DNA of 64,000 nucleotides from Scytonema tolypothrichoides VB-61278 (GCF_000828085.3 NZ_JXCA02000022.1:541847-605846); one strand, 5' to 3'. Numbered from the stretch's first letter, positions 1 through 8,794 are shown. Notes: generated by a model from the sequence alone, not told the origin. Numbers and translations are program-made.

Positions 1-2
1 GA

Positions 3-762
3 ATGCCTCATGCACCGTATCGTCATGTATTAAATAGTCTATTGTACATCCTAATCACCGGGTGTCGATGGTGTGACTTACCACGGGGAGATATATGGGC
101 ATCCAAAAGCTCGTCTCATCGATGGTTAAAGCGGTGGCGCTCAGATGGAACATTTGAACATTTACAAGCACGTATATTGGCGATACGCGTAGCGTCAAGC
201 CTCCGGCTTATCGCGAACGAGAAAGGACTTATAAATTGGGACTTTGGGGCTATTGATGGCTCTTTTTCCCCCTGGAAAAGGTGGGGGTGAAGAAATTGCT
301 TATGGTGGCAAGGGTAAAGGTGTTCTTATTCATACCCTGACGGAAGGTAACGGAATGCCCTTGGCTAATTGCACTACACCAGCTAATGGTAATGAGAGGG
401 AGCAGGTAATACCTCTACTCGATAAAGTAAAACTTAAAACGTTAAAGCGCGGTAGACCACGCAAGAGACTCCTTGTGTTGGCTACTGATAAAGGTTACGA
501 CTCAAAAGAAAAGCGTGCTCTTCTACGCAGACGAGGTATTCGACCTCAAATACCAAAACGAGTCTGGAAAAATAGGAAAAATAGAGGAAGACCGATTAAA
601 ATTTCTGTTCCTAGATTTCAGCAAGAACGATGTTTTGCTTGGTTCCAACGTAAATATCGTCGTTTAGTTGTTCGTTGGGAACGTCGAAAAGTATATTTTG
701 ATGCATTCATTGACCTTGCCACTATTTATATCTGGATTCAGAGAATTTTATTAGTGGGATAG
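3..762 (+). CDS. IS5-family transposase, 5'-truncated by the window, two frames
   Basis: DDE transposase of the IS5/IS427 type. The first frame (3-290) carries the N-terminal region with the ITGCRW motif and the first catalytic Asp in AIDGSF. The second frame (244-762) carries GKGKGVLIHTL, LATDKGYDS with the second Asp, and the terminal ERRKVYFDAF region. The frames join at a TTTTTCCCCC run near 263-272 and need a net +1 shift. This could be programmed frameshifting, which is common in this subgroup, or decay. About ten extra residues between ILAI and NEKGL come from a dispersed repeat inserted in frame (about 183-217). The true start is upstream of the window. Confidence 0.75.
181..218. repeat. 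Small dispersed palindromic repeat inside transposase
   Basis: The stretch starting GGCGATACGCGTAGCGTC and ending GGCTTATCGC is a cyanobacterial small dispersed repeat. Related sequences occur near 6112-6150, 12870-12960, 16025-16050, 24364-24412, 33260-33292, 51160-51200 and 61725-61765. Here it adds about 10 codons to the transposase without breaking the frame. Confidence 0.6.
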
Positions 763-767
763 GTTCA

Positions 768-1176
768 TGGTTATACGGGCTAGTAGAACCCAAAAGTGGA
801 GAAAGTTTCTTCTTAGAGTTTAGCCATTTAGACAGTATTTGCTTTGAAAAATACCTAGAATTGTTCGCCAAGAAATATCCCGAAGAGTTTCACGTAATTC
901 AGTTAGACAACGGCGGTTTACATCAAAGCTTAGATTTAGTTATACCGGAGAATATAGTTTTACTCTTTCAACCACCCTATAGTCCCCAAGTTAACCCAAT
1001 TGAACGATTGTGGAAAGAATTGAAAAAGAGACTTAAATGGAAACTGTTTGATAATTTGTTTGGATGAATTAAGAGATAAGCTCTCAAAAGAACTGAATAA
1101 GTTAACTCCAGAAACTATTCATTCTGTGACTGGATGGCAGTTTATTCTAGAGGCACTATCTGTAGCAAACATTTAG
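768..1176 (+). pseudogene. IS630-family transposase, C-terminal remnant with frameshift
   Basis: Reading from 768 gives WLYGLVEPKSGESFFLEFSH, then VIQLDNG with the second catalytic Asp and PPYSPQVNPIERLWKELK with the catalytic Glu. This is the DDE_3 half of an IS630 transposase. The frame stops at 1065-1067, but the neighbouring frame continues as LDELRDKLSKEL to a stop at 1174-1176, so one frameshift lies near 1060. The N-terminal HTH half is absent, apparently separated by the IS5 copy just upstream. This is an inactive relic. Confidence 0.8.
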
Positions 1177-1200
1177 GTAATCGATATAATAGTATGTGGT

Positions 1201-1396
1201 TTAAGTAGTTTGCAATTGCTTTCGTAATTCGTGCCGAGGTTTCGTCATTAAAGGATAAGCTTTCGGGCGACGTTTACGAACTCGTGCTTCACTGCGACCT
1301 GGGCGTTCACCGAACAGCCTTGTGAGCAATAACTTTCAGTAAAGTGTGATAAATTCGCGCTCCGTTTACGTCAGGAACAGCTAACAATTCGGGAAT
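1201..1396 (-). pseudogene. IS4-like transposase, C-terminal remnant
   Basis: On the minus strand the end of the region reads RPGRSEARVRKRRPKAYPL followed by MTKPRHELRKQLQTT and a stop at 1201-1203. Upstream, in a second frame, it reads VPDVNGARIYHTLLKVIAHK. This basic tail is typical of cyanobacterial IS4-type transposases. At least one frameshift near 1318 and the loss of the catalytic core make it a relic. The family assignment rests on the tail only. Confidence 0.55.
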
Positions 1397-1609
1397 TCAG
1401 CTTTTCTTAGTGCTATTCCTTTGAGAAACTTCTGTTGTTTTGAGTAGATTTCTACAGCAGAAGACAGAAACAAAACCGGCACATCAGCCGAAACTTTGAA
1501 ACTTGAGTTTGTAGTCTCTAATTGTAGAGCGAAAGCAAAACAGACAAAAACCGCGCGAGGGGCACTACCCTCAGCCGCGATTTGATTGATTCAATCTTCA
1601 AGGTGTTCT
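1397..1609. other. Non-coding stretch with possible further transposase debris
   Basis: No intact gene is visible. The minus strand shows short open pieces (for example FLKGIALRKAEF) that may continue the IS4-like relic in another frame. The last 25 bases hold a plausible ribosome-binding site, AAGGTG, for the next gene. Confidence 0.3.
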
Positions 1610-2413
1610 ATGAAAGACATAAACAAACTATATCCTGCACTTAACAAAATCCTCAAGTCCCCTAAAGGAATTTTATTGACTTTAACCTTAACGAGTCTGT
1701 TCTCAAGTGGACTCGGAGTGGTTGGAAACTATCCTGCAGCGGCTTCTGGCGAGGAGGAGCAGATACAGAGTAGCTACACTAGAATTCAAATATCCCAAAC
1801 CACAAACCAGAACTCAAACTACAGTAGAATTCAAATATCCCAAACCACAAACCAGAACTCAAACGGTTTGCCAAGACGGATAGAAAATGCAATTCTGCGT
1901 GATGCATCCATTCGTTCCGGCGTACCAATTCGTGAATTACAAATTACTGAAGCTACAGCAAAAACCTTCAGCAATCCTTGCATCTTCAAATTTGGAGAAG
2001 TTTGTACCAGGGAATTCAACCCCATTAAAGGTTGGGAAGTGGTTGTTCGCGTGGGAGATAATTCTTGGACTTACCACCTCAACGAATCCACCTCAGAAAT
2101 TGTTTTAGATCCAAAGGTGAGTACATCACAATCAACCGCACTGCCAAAAGAAATTGAAGATGCAATTTTGGGTGACGCCTCCAAGCGTTCCAGAATACCA
2201 ACTTCTAACCTAAAAGTTACCAAAGTCACAGCCAAAACCTTTGGTAATCCCTGCGAATTCAATTTTGGCGAAATTTGTACCAAAGAATACAACCCCATTA
2301 AAGGTTGGGAAGTTCTTGTCCAAGTTGGCAAACAATCTTGGACGTACCATGTCAACGAATCTGGCTCGCAACTCGTATTAGATCCCAAAATCAGCGGAGG
2401 GCTTAAAAATTAA
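1610..2413 (+). CDS. Secreted protein with two tandem copies of an ~83-residue domain
   Basis: Unknown function. ATG 1610 is chosen because AAGGTG precedes it; an upstream ATT/TTG extension has no support. The product is about 267 aa, with a long N-terminal signal region (charged start, hydrophobic segment ILLTLTLTSLFSSGLGVVG, small residues before cleavage near AAASGE). Residues 56-85 hold a perfect 15-residue duplication (TRIQISQTTNQNSN-like). Residues 87-169 and 178-260 are two close copies of one domain, each containing CxFxFGExCT, NPIKGWEV and SWTYH motifs with a conserved Cys pair that may form a disulfide. It is probably periplasmic or exported. I do not recognise the family. Confidence 0.75.
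   Translation: MKDINKLYPALNKILKSPKGILLTLTLTSLFSSGLGVVGNYPAAASGEEEQIQSSYTRIQISQTTNQNSNYSRIQISQTTNQNSNGLPRRIENAILRDASIRSGVPIRELQITEATAKTFSNPCIFKFGEVCTREFNPIKGWEVVVRVGDNSWTYHLNESTSEIVLDPKVSTSQSTALPKEIEDAILGDASKRSRIPTSNLKVTKVTAKTFGNPCEFNFGEICTKEYNPIKGWEVLVQVGKQSWTYHVNESGSQLVLDPKISGGLKN
1775..1864 (+). repeat. 45-nt tandem repeat, two copies, in frame
   Basis: Units at 1775-1819 and 1820-1864 are nearly identical at base level (difference at TACACTAG versus TACAGTAG). They encode a Ser/Thr/Gln/Asn-rich linker between signal peptide and first domain. Near identity implies a recent slippage duplication. Confidence 0.9.
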
Positions 2414-2552
2414 ATAAAAGTGTAGTAGCGCGTCTAGTCTATTTTGTTGGGTAAAAGTTAATCGGCGCACTTTGTCTGTTTTCCTTCTCCCTTGCGCCCC
2501 TGCATAAGAGCACCCCAAGAGCTTCAACCCAACATTTTAGTGTGGACGCGCT

Positions 2553-2584
2553 AGTAGGGTGGGCATTGTAATGCCCACCCTACT
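2553..2584. terminator. Perfect 15-bp hairpin between convergent genes
   Basis: AGTAGGGTGGGCATT and AATGCCCACCCTACT form a perfect 15-bp stem with a 2-nt loop. It lies between convergent genes ending at 2413 (+) and 2625 (-), so it may act as a bidirectional terminator. The same GGTGGGCATTGC core recurs at 5584 and 6303, so it also belongs to a dispersed repeat family. Confidence 0.5.
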
Positions 2585-2624
2585 GAATTCCAGGGTATAT
2601 TGCACTCGCTGGCTCAAATTAGGT

Positions 2625-4457
2625 TCATTTTGACAAAACCACCGGTTTTAGATGTTTCACCTCAGCCTTTGGCGACGAGTTCAATAGTACGGTAGCTGGA
2701 AGTTCAGGAGTCTTCCATATAGAGCTAAACAAGATATCAAGAACATCAGCTTGACGAGCAAGTTCGATCGCACGATGAGTGATGATATCACCAGGACTCA
2801 GAATGATGTTATCTTCCCGGTCAAGGATAATTCGATTCACTGGACGTCCTAAGGCTTGCTTCATCCGTTGTTCTTCCAGTACTTGAAGTGCCTGTTTACG
2901 TAAATGTTCAAACCTTTCTGCGAGCACGACTAACAGAGTACTCGCATTGTCTCGCATCTGAATGACACCATCCACGACTCGCTCACCCGTGTCTGCAAAT
3001 GTTTTGTTGGCATTGGCATAAGCTGCTTCAGTTGAGGTCAAACCAACAGCATTTAGTAAAGCCTGCTCAAGTTGATAAGCCTGCGCCCGTTTTATCACCT
3101 CTGGCGTCACAATTTGTCCTGGCGCAGCCACGACTAATGCTTCATTAGTCTGAACAATATGATGTACACGCCGACCTAACGCTTGTTCAACCACATGACC
3201 AGCAAGGAAGTTATTTGCTAAGTTGCTCAACTCGGTTGATAAGCTACCTCCTGCTGCCCGAAAGAGTTGATCCAGCACACCTTGATGCTCAGCTTCATCG
3301 GCAATTTCTAACGTGACTAACTGACCTTGAGCAATCAGCAACGTTCCATCTGGTGCAATGACATCGCGGTCAACCACTCTGTCAATGATAAGTGCCTTCT
3401 GTTCTTCTGGATCAACCACTGCATTTGTTAACTTAGCAGCGGCGGTACGACTCATTTCTCGTAGTTTTTCATTCGCAACGCCAGCACCCTGTTGCAACTT
3501 TTCACTGGTAGTGTCTACAATTTCTTGGAATTGTGCGCTGGTTGTGTTGGCTGTCTGTTGTATCTTGCGGTTTAACTCTTCTGCAACACTACCTCCTGTT
3601 GCCCGGTAGAGTTGATCAAGCACACCAAGGCGCTCAGCCGAATGTGCAATCAAGAAGGTAACTGTCTCTCCCTGCATAATTAATAGTGTTCCATCCGCAG
3701 CGATCACATTTTGATCTGCAACTTTACCAATCACGAAGGCTTTCTGTGCACCCGGATCAATGATCGCATTCGTAATCGAGGCAACAGTTGCCTGATTAAC
3801 ATCTTGTAGGCGCTTACCAACAGCCTCTGTTGTTTCTTGCAATTTTTCCGTTGCAGTCTGAGTCGCTTCCTGAAACTTCTTACCAGCTATAGCAGTCGTG
3901 ACTTGCAAGCTGTCACCAGCAGCCTGAACAGCCCCTTTAATACCGCCAACTTGCTCTTGCATCAATTCCGCTGTTTCTACTGGTACAAATGCCACATCCT
4001 CACCGATTTTTAAGGTTTGAGGAGCAGGAACAAAAGAACGACCAGAGTAGGCATCGGCAAACAAACCGCCAGAAACTTCATAGCCTTCAACAGAGCCTGT
4101 TTCCTCGTCAAAGTAAAGGTCAACCATAGTACCGAGATCGCGCCCATTGACCGTGAAAATCCGGGTTGCCCTGAGCACGTTATTGCGCTTCATAATCGCC
4201 TTTATTTCAGGCACAGCCCTGAGTTTCACAACCGCCTTTTTGGATGGTACAACGACTGCATTCGGACCAATTGTTTGTATACTGGTGAATGGAATAAGGC
4301 GGGTCGCACGAAATAACCCTCCCTCATCCACAAGTAGTCCCAGAAGCTGATGGCTGTCTTGATCGAAAATTAAATCTTGAACCCGCTCAATTTGTTCTCC
4401 GGTGTCGTATGTAATGACGACCTTACCGATTAAATCGCTTCCTTTACGCATCTTCAC
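2625..4457 (-). CDS. PRC-barrel protein with four repeats of a ~50-aa module
   Basis: 610 aa, no signal peptide. Residues 7-75 and 93-160 are two PRC-barrel domains ([17 protein letters not shown] and [17 protein letters not shown]). Residues 165-235 and 290-340 are amphipathic helical, Ala/Gln/Thr-rich coiled-coil-like segments. Four copies of one module lie at about 240-290, 353-404, 420-472 and 531-582, each with the pattern V..D.I...G..VT...I..A.....L..L. The pattern recalls small barrel modules seen in RNA polymerase beta-prime, but that is only resemblance. It is probably a scaffold or stress protein. It is 5 bp downstream of a one-helix membrane protein and near csbD, suggesting one stress group. 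Either Met1 or Met3 may be the start. Confidence 0.8.
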   Translation of the reverse strand: MKMRKGSDLIGKVVITYDTGEQIERVQDLIFDQDSHQLLGLLVDEGGLFRATRLIPFTSIQTIGPNAVVVPSKKAVVKLRAVPEIKAIMKRNNVLRATRIFTVNGRDLGTMVDLYFDEETGSVEGYEVSGGLFADAYSGRSFVPAPQTLKIGEDVAFVPVETAELMQEQVGGIKGAVQAAGDSLQVTTAIAGKKFQEATQTATEKLQETTEAVGKRLQDVNQATVASITNAIIDPGAQKAFVIGKVADQNVIAADGTLLIMQGETVTFLIAHSAERLGVLDQLYRATGGSVAEELNRKIQQTANTTSAQFQEIVDTTSEKLQQGAGVANEKLREMSRTAAAKLTNAVVDPEEQKALIIDRVVDRDVIAPDGTLLIAQGQLVTLEIADEAEHQGVLDQLFRAAGGSLSTELSNLANNFLAGHVVEQALGRRVHHIVQTNEALVVAAPGQIVTPEVIKRAQAYQLEQALLNAVGLTSTEAAYANANKTFADTGERVVDGVIQMRDNASTLLVVLAERFEHLRKQALQVLEEQRMKQALGRPVNRIILDREDNIILSPGDIITHRAIELARQADVLDILFSSIWKTPELPATVLLNSSPKAEVKHLKPVVLSK

Positions 4458-4462
4458 AACCT

Positions 4463-4672
4463 CTAGGCACTTATTTGTTTATCAAGTAAATTAGCAATAC
4501 TAAACTCAGCAGGCAGGCTACTCTTATGAAACCTAATTTTCGTCTGCTCAACTAAGTTTCGAATATTAATGACACCGGAGTATTTAAGTACTCCTGCGAA
4601 AGCGATCGCAACAATAAACGCAGATAAAACGTACAAACTACCCTTAGAACGCCGACCTACTAGTCTTGGCAT
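4463..4672 (-). CDS. Small one-helix membrane protein
   Basis: 69 aa from the ATG at 4672, chosen because AAAGGAG lies 7 nt upstream; the longer 76-aa reading starts at TTG. A basic N-terminus (MPRLVGRRSK) precedes one hydrophobic helix (LYVLSAFIVAIAFAGVL), then a polar tail. It ends 5 bp before the PRC-barrel gene, so the two are very likely cotranscribed. It may anchor or assist the PRC-barrel protein at the membrane. Function unknown. Confidence 0.6.
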   Translation of the reverse strand: MPRLVGRRSKGSLYVLSAFIVAIAFAGVLKYSGVINIRNLVEQTKIRFHKSSLPAEFSIANLLDKQISA

Positions 4673-4916
4673 GACATTGCTCCTTTGCTCCAAAATTCAG
4701 ATGACAAGATAACTATCCACATAAGAAAAACTTAGTGAGTTATGAGAACTCCAATTCAATTGACTTAAAGCATCGGATGATCTGTATAAAAAATAAACCA
4801 CAATATTTCTCACCAGACATAATGTATCTGTTGGTGAGAGTGTATCTTTATAACAGCAATGGATTATCGCTGGAACACTGTTAGACTCTACTCTAGACTC
4901 AGCCCTTGTATCCTAA

Positions 4917-5120
4917 TTATTCAAGCCATTTCTTGACTTGATTTTTCACATCTTCAACTTTATCTTTCACGTTTTCAACCACGTGACGAGCCTCAGCCTC
5001 AGCTTGCTTTGCCTTACCCTCCACTTGGTCTTGTGTATTGCCAGTGATATCACCTACAACTTCTTGAATTTTGCCCTCAATGTTTTTAGCCGTTGCTTTG
5101 ATGCGGTCTTCTAAACCCAT
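4917..5120 (-). CDS. CsbD family stress protein
   Basis: 67 aa, matching the usual CsbD length. It starts GLEDRIKATAKNIEGKIQE and contains GDITGNTQDQVEGKAKQAE, the family core. The rest is a charged, Lys/Glu/Val-rich amphipathic helix. CsbD proteins are abundant general-stress proteins of unknown mechanism. A good ribosome-binding site (AAGGAA) precedes the ATG. The neighbouring PRC-barrel and one-helix genes have the same orientation, consistent with a shared stress role. Confidence 0.85.
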   Translation of the reverse strand: MGLEDRIKATAKNIEGKIQEVVGDITGNTQDQVEGKAKQAEAEARHVVENVKDKVEDVKNQVKKWLE

Positions 5121-5404
5121 AGAATCATTCCTTGCTGAAATACCAGACTTAAAACAGTTTGTTGTTTCGTATGTTACTTAATTAAATCCTTATATGTCAG
5201 TATTTTACTGGCCATGTGTTAGTAACAGTAGTCACAATATATGCTAGTAATCGTAACTAGGGCTTCCCTCCCAGGAAGGAGCTTTTGTTACATGTGGTAT
5301 ATTTAGAGTAAAAGCCTGATTCTACTTAAGAAATTGTGATTTTTAAGTAAAGTATTATATTTTATTAAGATAAAGGTTATTCTCAAAATTTCCTCAAATT
5401 TTCT

Positions 5405-5424
5405 TTTTAAGATTAATCTTAAAA
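5405..5424. promoter_or_regulatory. Perfect 20-bp palindrome
   Basis: TTTTAAGATTAATCTTAAAA is a perfect palindrome in the long AT-rich region about 285 bp upstream of csbD. It could be a binding site for a dimeric regulator. In AT-rich DNA chance cannot be excluded. Confidence 0.3.
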
Positions 5425-5583
5425 GTTAAATTGAAAACAAATCGAACATTTGAGAGACTTCATGATTTGGAATAAATCTTATTTCATCGCTGTCAAACTT
5501 TACTTCAACAGCAAGATTTGATTCAAGGGTTAACTAATTTTCATTGGTAGATGAAAATCGGAGTTTACAGCCGTTTTCTGTAA

Positions 5584-5647
5584 GGCGGGCATTGCTGATT
5601 AATATCTCAAATGTCTATGACATCGGCTTTTGTTCGCAATGCCTACC
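5584..5647. repeat. Inverted-repeat element, GGTGGGCATTGC family
   Basis: Arms GGCGGGCATTGC (5584-5595) and GCAATGCCTACC (5636-5647) enclose about 40 bp. It belongs to the same family as 2553-2584 and 6303-6367. Confidence 0.55.
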
Positions 5648-5831
5648 CTAGATTTGTGGTCTATTCATATGAAAACCCCTGTCATCGTAAGTGATTTACC
5701 GAACATGATATTAGGGGGTGCGGAAGCGGTAGCGTCAGCTACCGCTTCCTCTTTAAAAGAACCTATCAAAAGTGCTGACAGTCAGGGAATTCCAACAACA
5801 TCTGTTATTTCTGGCTTCTGCACTAAAGTCA

Positions 5832-6254
5832 CTATTGCTGCAAGCAATGCGTTATAAGAATAGTGACAATCGAAGAAACGACCTGTTGACTCATCGGTTT
5901 TGGAGTTTCCATTTCGGCTCGTAGCAGGTGTGCTAAATGAAGAATCGAGGGATCGGTAATTTGCATCTTTAAGATGGGCCGCTGATTGGGAGAAAGCATT
6001 GTTTGGTCAAAGATTTGCTGAAATCTCAACAAGCTGAGTGTGATTTGCAGATACTCTAGAAGTGGGGTTTTCTGAACATCGCTCAACTGATCAGATTCAA
6101 ATTGTTCTGCGTTCGCAGCAGCGACTCCCCGAGTCAGTATCGCAACACGCATCATTAAAGTATTACCTGAGCAAAGAGGTAGTTTTTCTGAATGTACGTA
6201 CTTGACTATAAGCTCATCCCAAGAGGCTTTGAGGATGGAAATATTAGATTGCAT
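5832..6254 (-). pseudogene. AraC-family regulator, N-terminal half only, internally deleted
   Basis: The start (ILKASWDELIVKYVHSEK) and the later segment (ITDPSILHLAHLLRAEMETP) align clearly with the intact AraC regulator at 11458-12306 (ILKAEWNDLIVEYARLET and FPDPTIVHVAQLLKSEV). The cupin core between them is mostly missing and replaced by unrelated sequence that includes a small dispersed repeat (about 6112-6150). The frame stops at ILITHCLQQ, just where the DNA-binding domain should begin. The missing C-terminal half seems to lie at 9988-10362 on the opposite strand. It is nonfunctional as an activator. Confidence 0.75.
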
Positions 6255-6302
6255 CTTACAATGTTATTGAGCAATTCAGTGAGTGGACAAAATTAAAATA
6301 AT

Positions 6303-6367
6303 GGTGGGCATTGCATATCAAAAGCTTATAAGCTTTGCACAGCATATATTTTAGGCAATGCCCAACC
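6303..6367. repeat. Inverted-repeat element, GGTGGGCATTGC family
   Basis: Arms GGTGGGCATTGC (6303-6314) and GCAATGCCCAACC (6355-6367) flank an inner palindrome around AAGCTTATAAGCTT. It sits just beyond the 3' end of the SnoaL-like gene and may fold as a terminator. Confidence 0.6.
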
Positions 6368-6397
6368 TACTGATATGTTTTATTTTTGTCCATCTAC

Positions 6398-6970
6398 TTA
6401 ACTGGGGCGAGTACCTTCTTCGTAAGTCCACATCATTTTCATTTGTGTAACTTTCCAGCGATCGCCTATGCGACTTAGCTCATGATTGTAGAACCCACCG
6501 AGTGTCCAAGTTTTGCCCTTCGCACTGTCAAGATAGACGTGATGCGCCCGAAAGAGGGAAGTGCAGGTTGCTTTCTCGCTATTGACTATGACTGAATGAT
6601 TGGTAATCATGTGTTGACTGGCTTTGAAGGTTTTGCTGAAAAAGTCTGCCCATCCAGCAACTAAGGTATCTGCTGCTACAGTATTGGGAGTACCGCCGTT
6701 GAGGGAGGTGTAGTCTGTGAGAACTTTATCCGCGAAGGCTGCGCGACACGCTTTCCAGTCTCGTAAATCTGCACCCATGCCGATGATATTCACAGCATCA
6801 ATAATTTCGGCGCGATCTGCTAATGTTTGTAGTATTGTGGTATTGATGGCTACTTGATTCTTTGGTTGCCTGGAGGATTTGGTACCAGCACCGGCAATAG
6901 CTGTGGTTGATAAAAGACAGGTCAGACTGGCACCTAAAGTAAGAAAGACATTGCGGCGTTGAAGATTCAT
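6398..6970 (-). CDS. Exported SnoaL/NTF2-like protein
   Basis: 190 aa from ATG 6970, which gives a clean signal peptide (MNLQRRNVFLTLGASLTC, small residues near AIAGAG). NLQRR is only weakly Tat-like. The mature part has a SnoaL_4/NTF2-like layout: helical DRAEIIDAVNIIGMGADLRDW, then CRAAFADKVLTDYTSLNGG and a terminal strand RWKVTQMKMMWTYEEG. Proteins of this fold act as small-molecule isomerases, hydratases or simply as binding pockets. It follows the aldo/keto reductase in the same direction, suggesting a shared operon for modifying a small organic compound. Confidence 0.75.
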   Translation of the reverse strand: MNLQRRNVFLTLGASLTCLLSTTAIAGAGTKSSRQPKNQVAINTTILQTLADRAEIIDAVNIIGMGADLRDWKACRAAFADKVLTDYTSLNGGTPNTVAADTLVAGWADFFSKTFKASQHMITNHSVIVNSEKATCTSLFRAHHVYLDSAKGKTWTLGGFYNHELSRIGDRWKVTQMKMMWTYEEGTRPS

Positions 6971-7014
6971 GGTTGTATCGAGCAATCAGATTTGAGTTAA
7001 GTTCTATACAGTAG

Positions 7015-8127
7015 CTAAGACACACCTGCACCTGTTGACTGAATCAGTACGTCAGGATGGTATCCAGCAGGCTTATATCCAACCGTTGCACCACCGTGAA
7101 TCATTCCTTGAATTTCTGAACCAAAGAAACTGTAAGGAAACTGTGGTTCGGGGCGGCTAATAGCTTCAAGACGATTAGCCAGTTCGGCGGGAATCTCAAA
7201 ATCCAGTGCTTTGAGATTGTCTTCTAGTTGGGATAGCTTGCTCGCTCCGATAATCACCGATGCGACGCCAGGGCGATTTGCTGTCCAGTTAACAGCAACT
7301 TGAGCCATACTGTGCCCAAGTTCCTTTGCAACTGTTTCAAGTTCTGCCACAATTTTCCAGTTGCGCTCGCTAAACTTCTGAAACGCTGGATTTTGGGTAT
7401 CACTCATCGTTTCCAGTCGTCCAACTCCTGTGAAGCCACCTTCACTAGGCTTATACTTACCACTGAGAAGACCACTTGCCAACGGACTCCATACCATCGT
7501 ACCCATTTCCAGTTCAAGACCGAGGGGAATAAATTCCCGCTCAATGTTACGCTCAATCAATGAGTACTCTAGTTGAAGAGTAGAGAGTGGTTCGTAATTG
7601 CGCCATTCGGCGATCGTTTGTGCTCGTGCTGCATACCAACTTGGTGTATCGCTCAGTCCGATGTGCCGCACTTTACCCGAACGAACTAAATCATCCAGCG
7701 TCCGCATCACTTCTTCGGCTGGGGTAATCGTATCCCAAGTGTGGAGAATGTAGAGGTCGATGTAGTCAGTCCCCAGTCGCTGCAACGAACCTTCCACCGC
7801 CCGCATAATATTTTTGCGTCCGTTACCGCCTGCATTGGGATTTCCAGGTTCGGCATTATAGCTAAACTTGGTTGCTACAACAATGCGATCGCGTAAATTG
7901 CGCTCGGCAATAAATTTACCCAACCAAGTTTCGCTGGTACCGTTTGTGTATAAATCTGCGGTGTCGATAAAGTTGCCACCTGCATCAACGTAGGTATTAA
8001 ACATTTGGCGTGCAGTGTCTTCATCCGCTCCCCAACCCCATTCAGTGCCGAAAGTCATTGCACCGAGCGCGAGACGGCTGACGCGCAGTCCAGAACGTCC
8101 GAGGGTGTAGTAGGTGTTGAGAGACAT
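7015..8127 (-). CDS. NADPH-dependent aldo/keto reductase
   Basis: 370 aa, cytoplasmic, with the full AKR catalytic tetrad: Asp55 and Tyr60 in FIDTADLYTNG, Lys87 in VATKFSY and His129 in DLYILHT. GAMTFGTEWGWG near the start and SVIIGAS near the cofactor site are typical of the YajO/Tas-like AKR group. It reduces aldehydes or ketones. It lies between two SnoaL-like genes and close to a hydrolase and an SDR, so the island looks like a pathway or detoxification set for carbonyl compounds. Substrate unknown. Confidence 0.9.
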   Translation of the reverse strand: MSLNTYYTLGRSGLRVSRLALGAMTFGTEWGWGADEDTARQMFNTYVDAGGNFIDTADLYTNGTSETWLGKFIAERNLRDRIVVATKFSYNAEPGNPNAGGNGRKNIMRAVEGSLQRLGTDYIDLYILHTWDTITPAEEVMRTLDDLVRSGKVRHIGLSDTPSWYAARAQTIAEWRNYEPLSTLQLEYSLIERNIEREFIPLGLELEMGTMVWSPLASGLLSGKYKPSEGGFTGVGRLETMSDTQNPAFQKFSERNWKIVAELETVAKELGHSMAQVAVNWTANRPGVASVIIGASKLSQLEDNLKALDFEIPAELANRLEAISRPEPQFPYSFFGSEIQGMIHGGATVGYKPAGYHPDVLIQSTGAGVS

Positions 8128-8245
8128 ATTCGTAACTCCTTAATGTGTATAAAGGTTTAGAAAAATTTCAAGTGATACTTAAAATTCAAGTACAGTCCAA
8201 CTACGGTAGTAACTGATTCAAATTGTTCTGCCCTATTTAATTTAA

Positions 8246-8794
8246 TTACCGCTGTTGAGTAAAGCCACTGGGATTACCCCAAGCTTCTTGGAACACGATA
8301 GGATCGTAGTATTCGCGAAACAGCACCACTTTACCATCACGGAATTTGAAGAGTCCAGCGTAGGTGTTGTTGTAAGGTTTTTTCGTTGCCAGGACTTCAA
8401 TTTCGCCGCGAAATTCTACAAAGAAGGTATTGGGGTCAGTTGTGGGGTAAATTCTCAAGTCAGGAAACACCATTCGTCCTACACTGGTAGGTAGTGCGGA
8501 GTAATGTTTGGCAACGGCGGCTTTACCTTCAACTCGTTTGGGAAATCCAGCAGGAGAGTAGGGCATATCCTGTACGCCATCATCTGCCCATAGTTTTAAC
8601 CATTCGTCCATGCGTTTTTGGGACAGTAACTCAAAATATGTCCGAATAGTTTGCTCGTTTTTCTGGCGGATAGCTTCAGCATTGGTTTGGGCACTTGCCA
8701 TAGTAGTTACACTTGTCTCGGTTGCTTTTGTAGGTGTAATTGTAAATAGACTTAGTATCAAAGTTGCGCTAATTAAAGCCTGTCGCATTAACAT
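8246..8794 (-). CDS. Exported SnoaL-like protein
   Basis: 182 aa. An N-terminal hydrophobic segment (LISATLILSLFTITPTKATE) reads as a Sec signal peptide. The mature part has the SnoaL pattern: IRTYFELLSQKRMDEWLKLW, then MPYSPAGFPKRVEGKAAVAK, and the C-terminal FRDGKVVLFREYYDP, as in PhzA/B-like proteins. It starts at ATG 8794 with AGGAA upstream. It is 35 bp downstream of the hydrolase gene on the same strand, so they are probably cotranscribed. It is likely a ligand-binding or isomerase protein of the island. Confidence 0.8.
   Translation of the reverse strand: MLMRQALISATLILSLFTITPTKATETSVTTMASAQTNAEAIRQKNEQTIRTYFELLSQKRMDEWLKLWADDGVQDMPYSPAGFPKRVEGKAAVAKHYSALPTSVGRMVFPDLRIYPTTDPNTFFVEFRGEIEVLATKKPYNNTYAGLFKFRDGKVVLFREYYDPIVFQEAWGNPSGFTQQR

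Larger units (their letters stand above)
1..766 (+). mobile_element. IS5-family insertion sequence, right-hand part
   Basis: The left part lies outside the window. The transposase stop codon at 760-762 overlaps the apparent right end GGGATAGGTTC (757-766 region), which resembles IS427-group IS5 terminal repeats that begin GAGCCTATCC-like when read inward. The following bases from 768 fall directly into the middle of an IS630-type transposase, so this element probably inserted into an older IS630 copy. The exact end and the target duplication cannot be proven without the left end. Confidence 0.6.
5121..5831. other. AT-rich intergenic region upstream of csbD
   Basis: No gene is supported. It holds a perfect 20-bp AT-rich palindrome (5405-5424) and a copy of the GGCGGGCATTGC inverted-repeat element (5584-5647). 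A 75-codon open frame at 5630-5857 is formed largely by repeat sequence and the relic next to it. Confidence 0.5.

Noticed and set aside
5630-5857. 75-codon open frame on the plus strand
   Set aside because: It overlaps a dispersed repeat and the end of the AraC relic, has no domain, and has no convincing ribosome-binding site.
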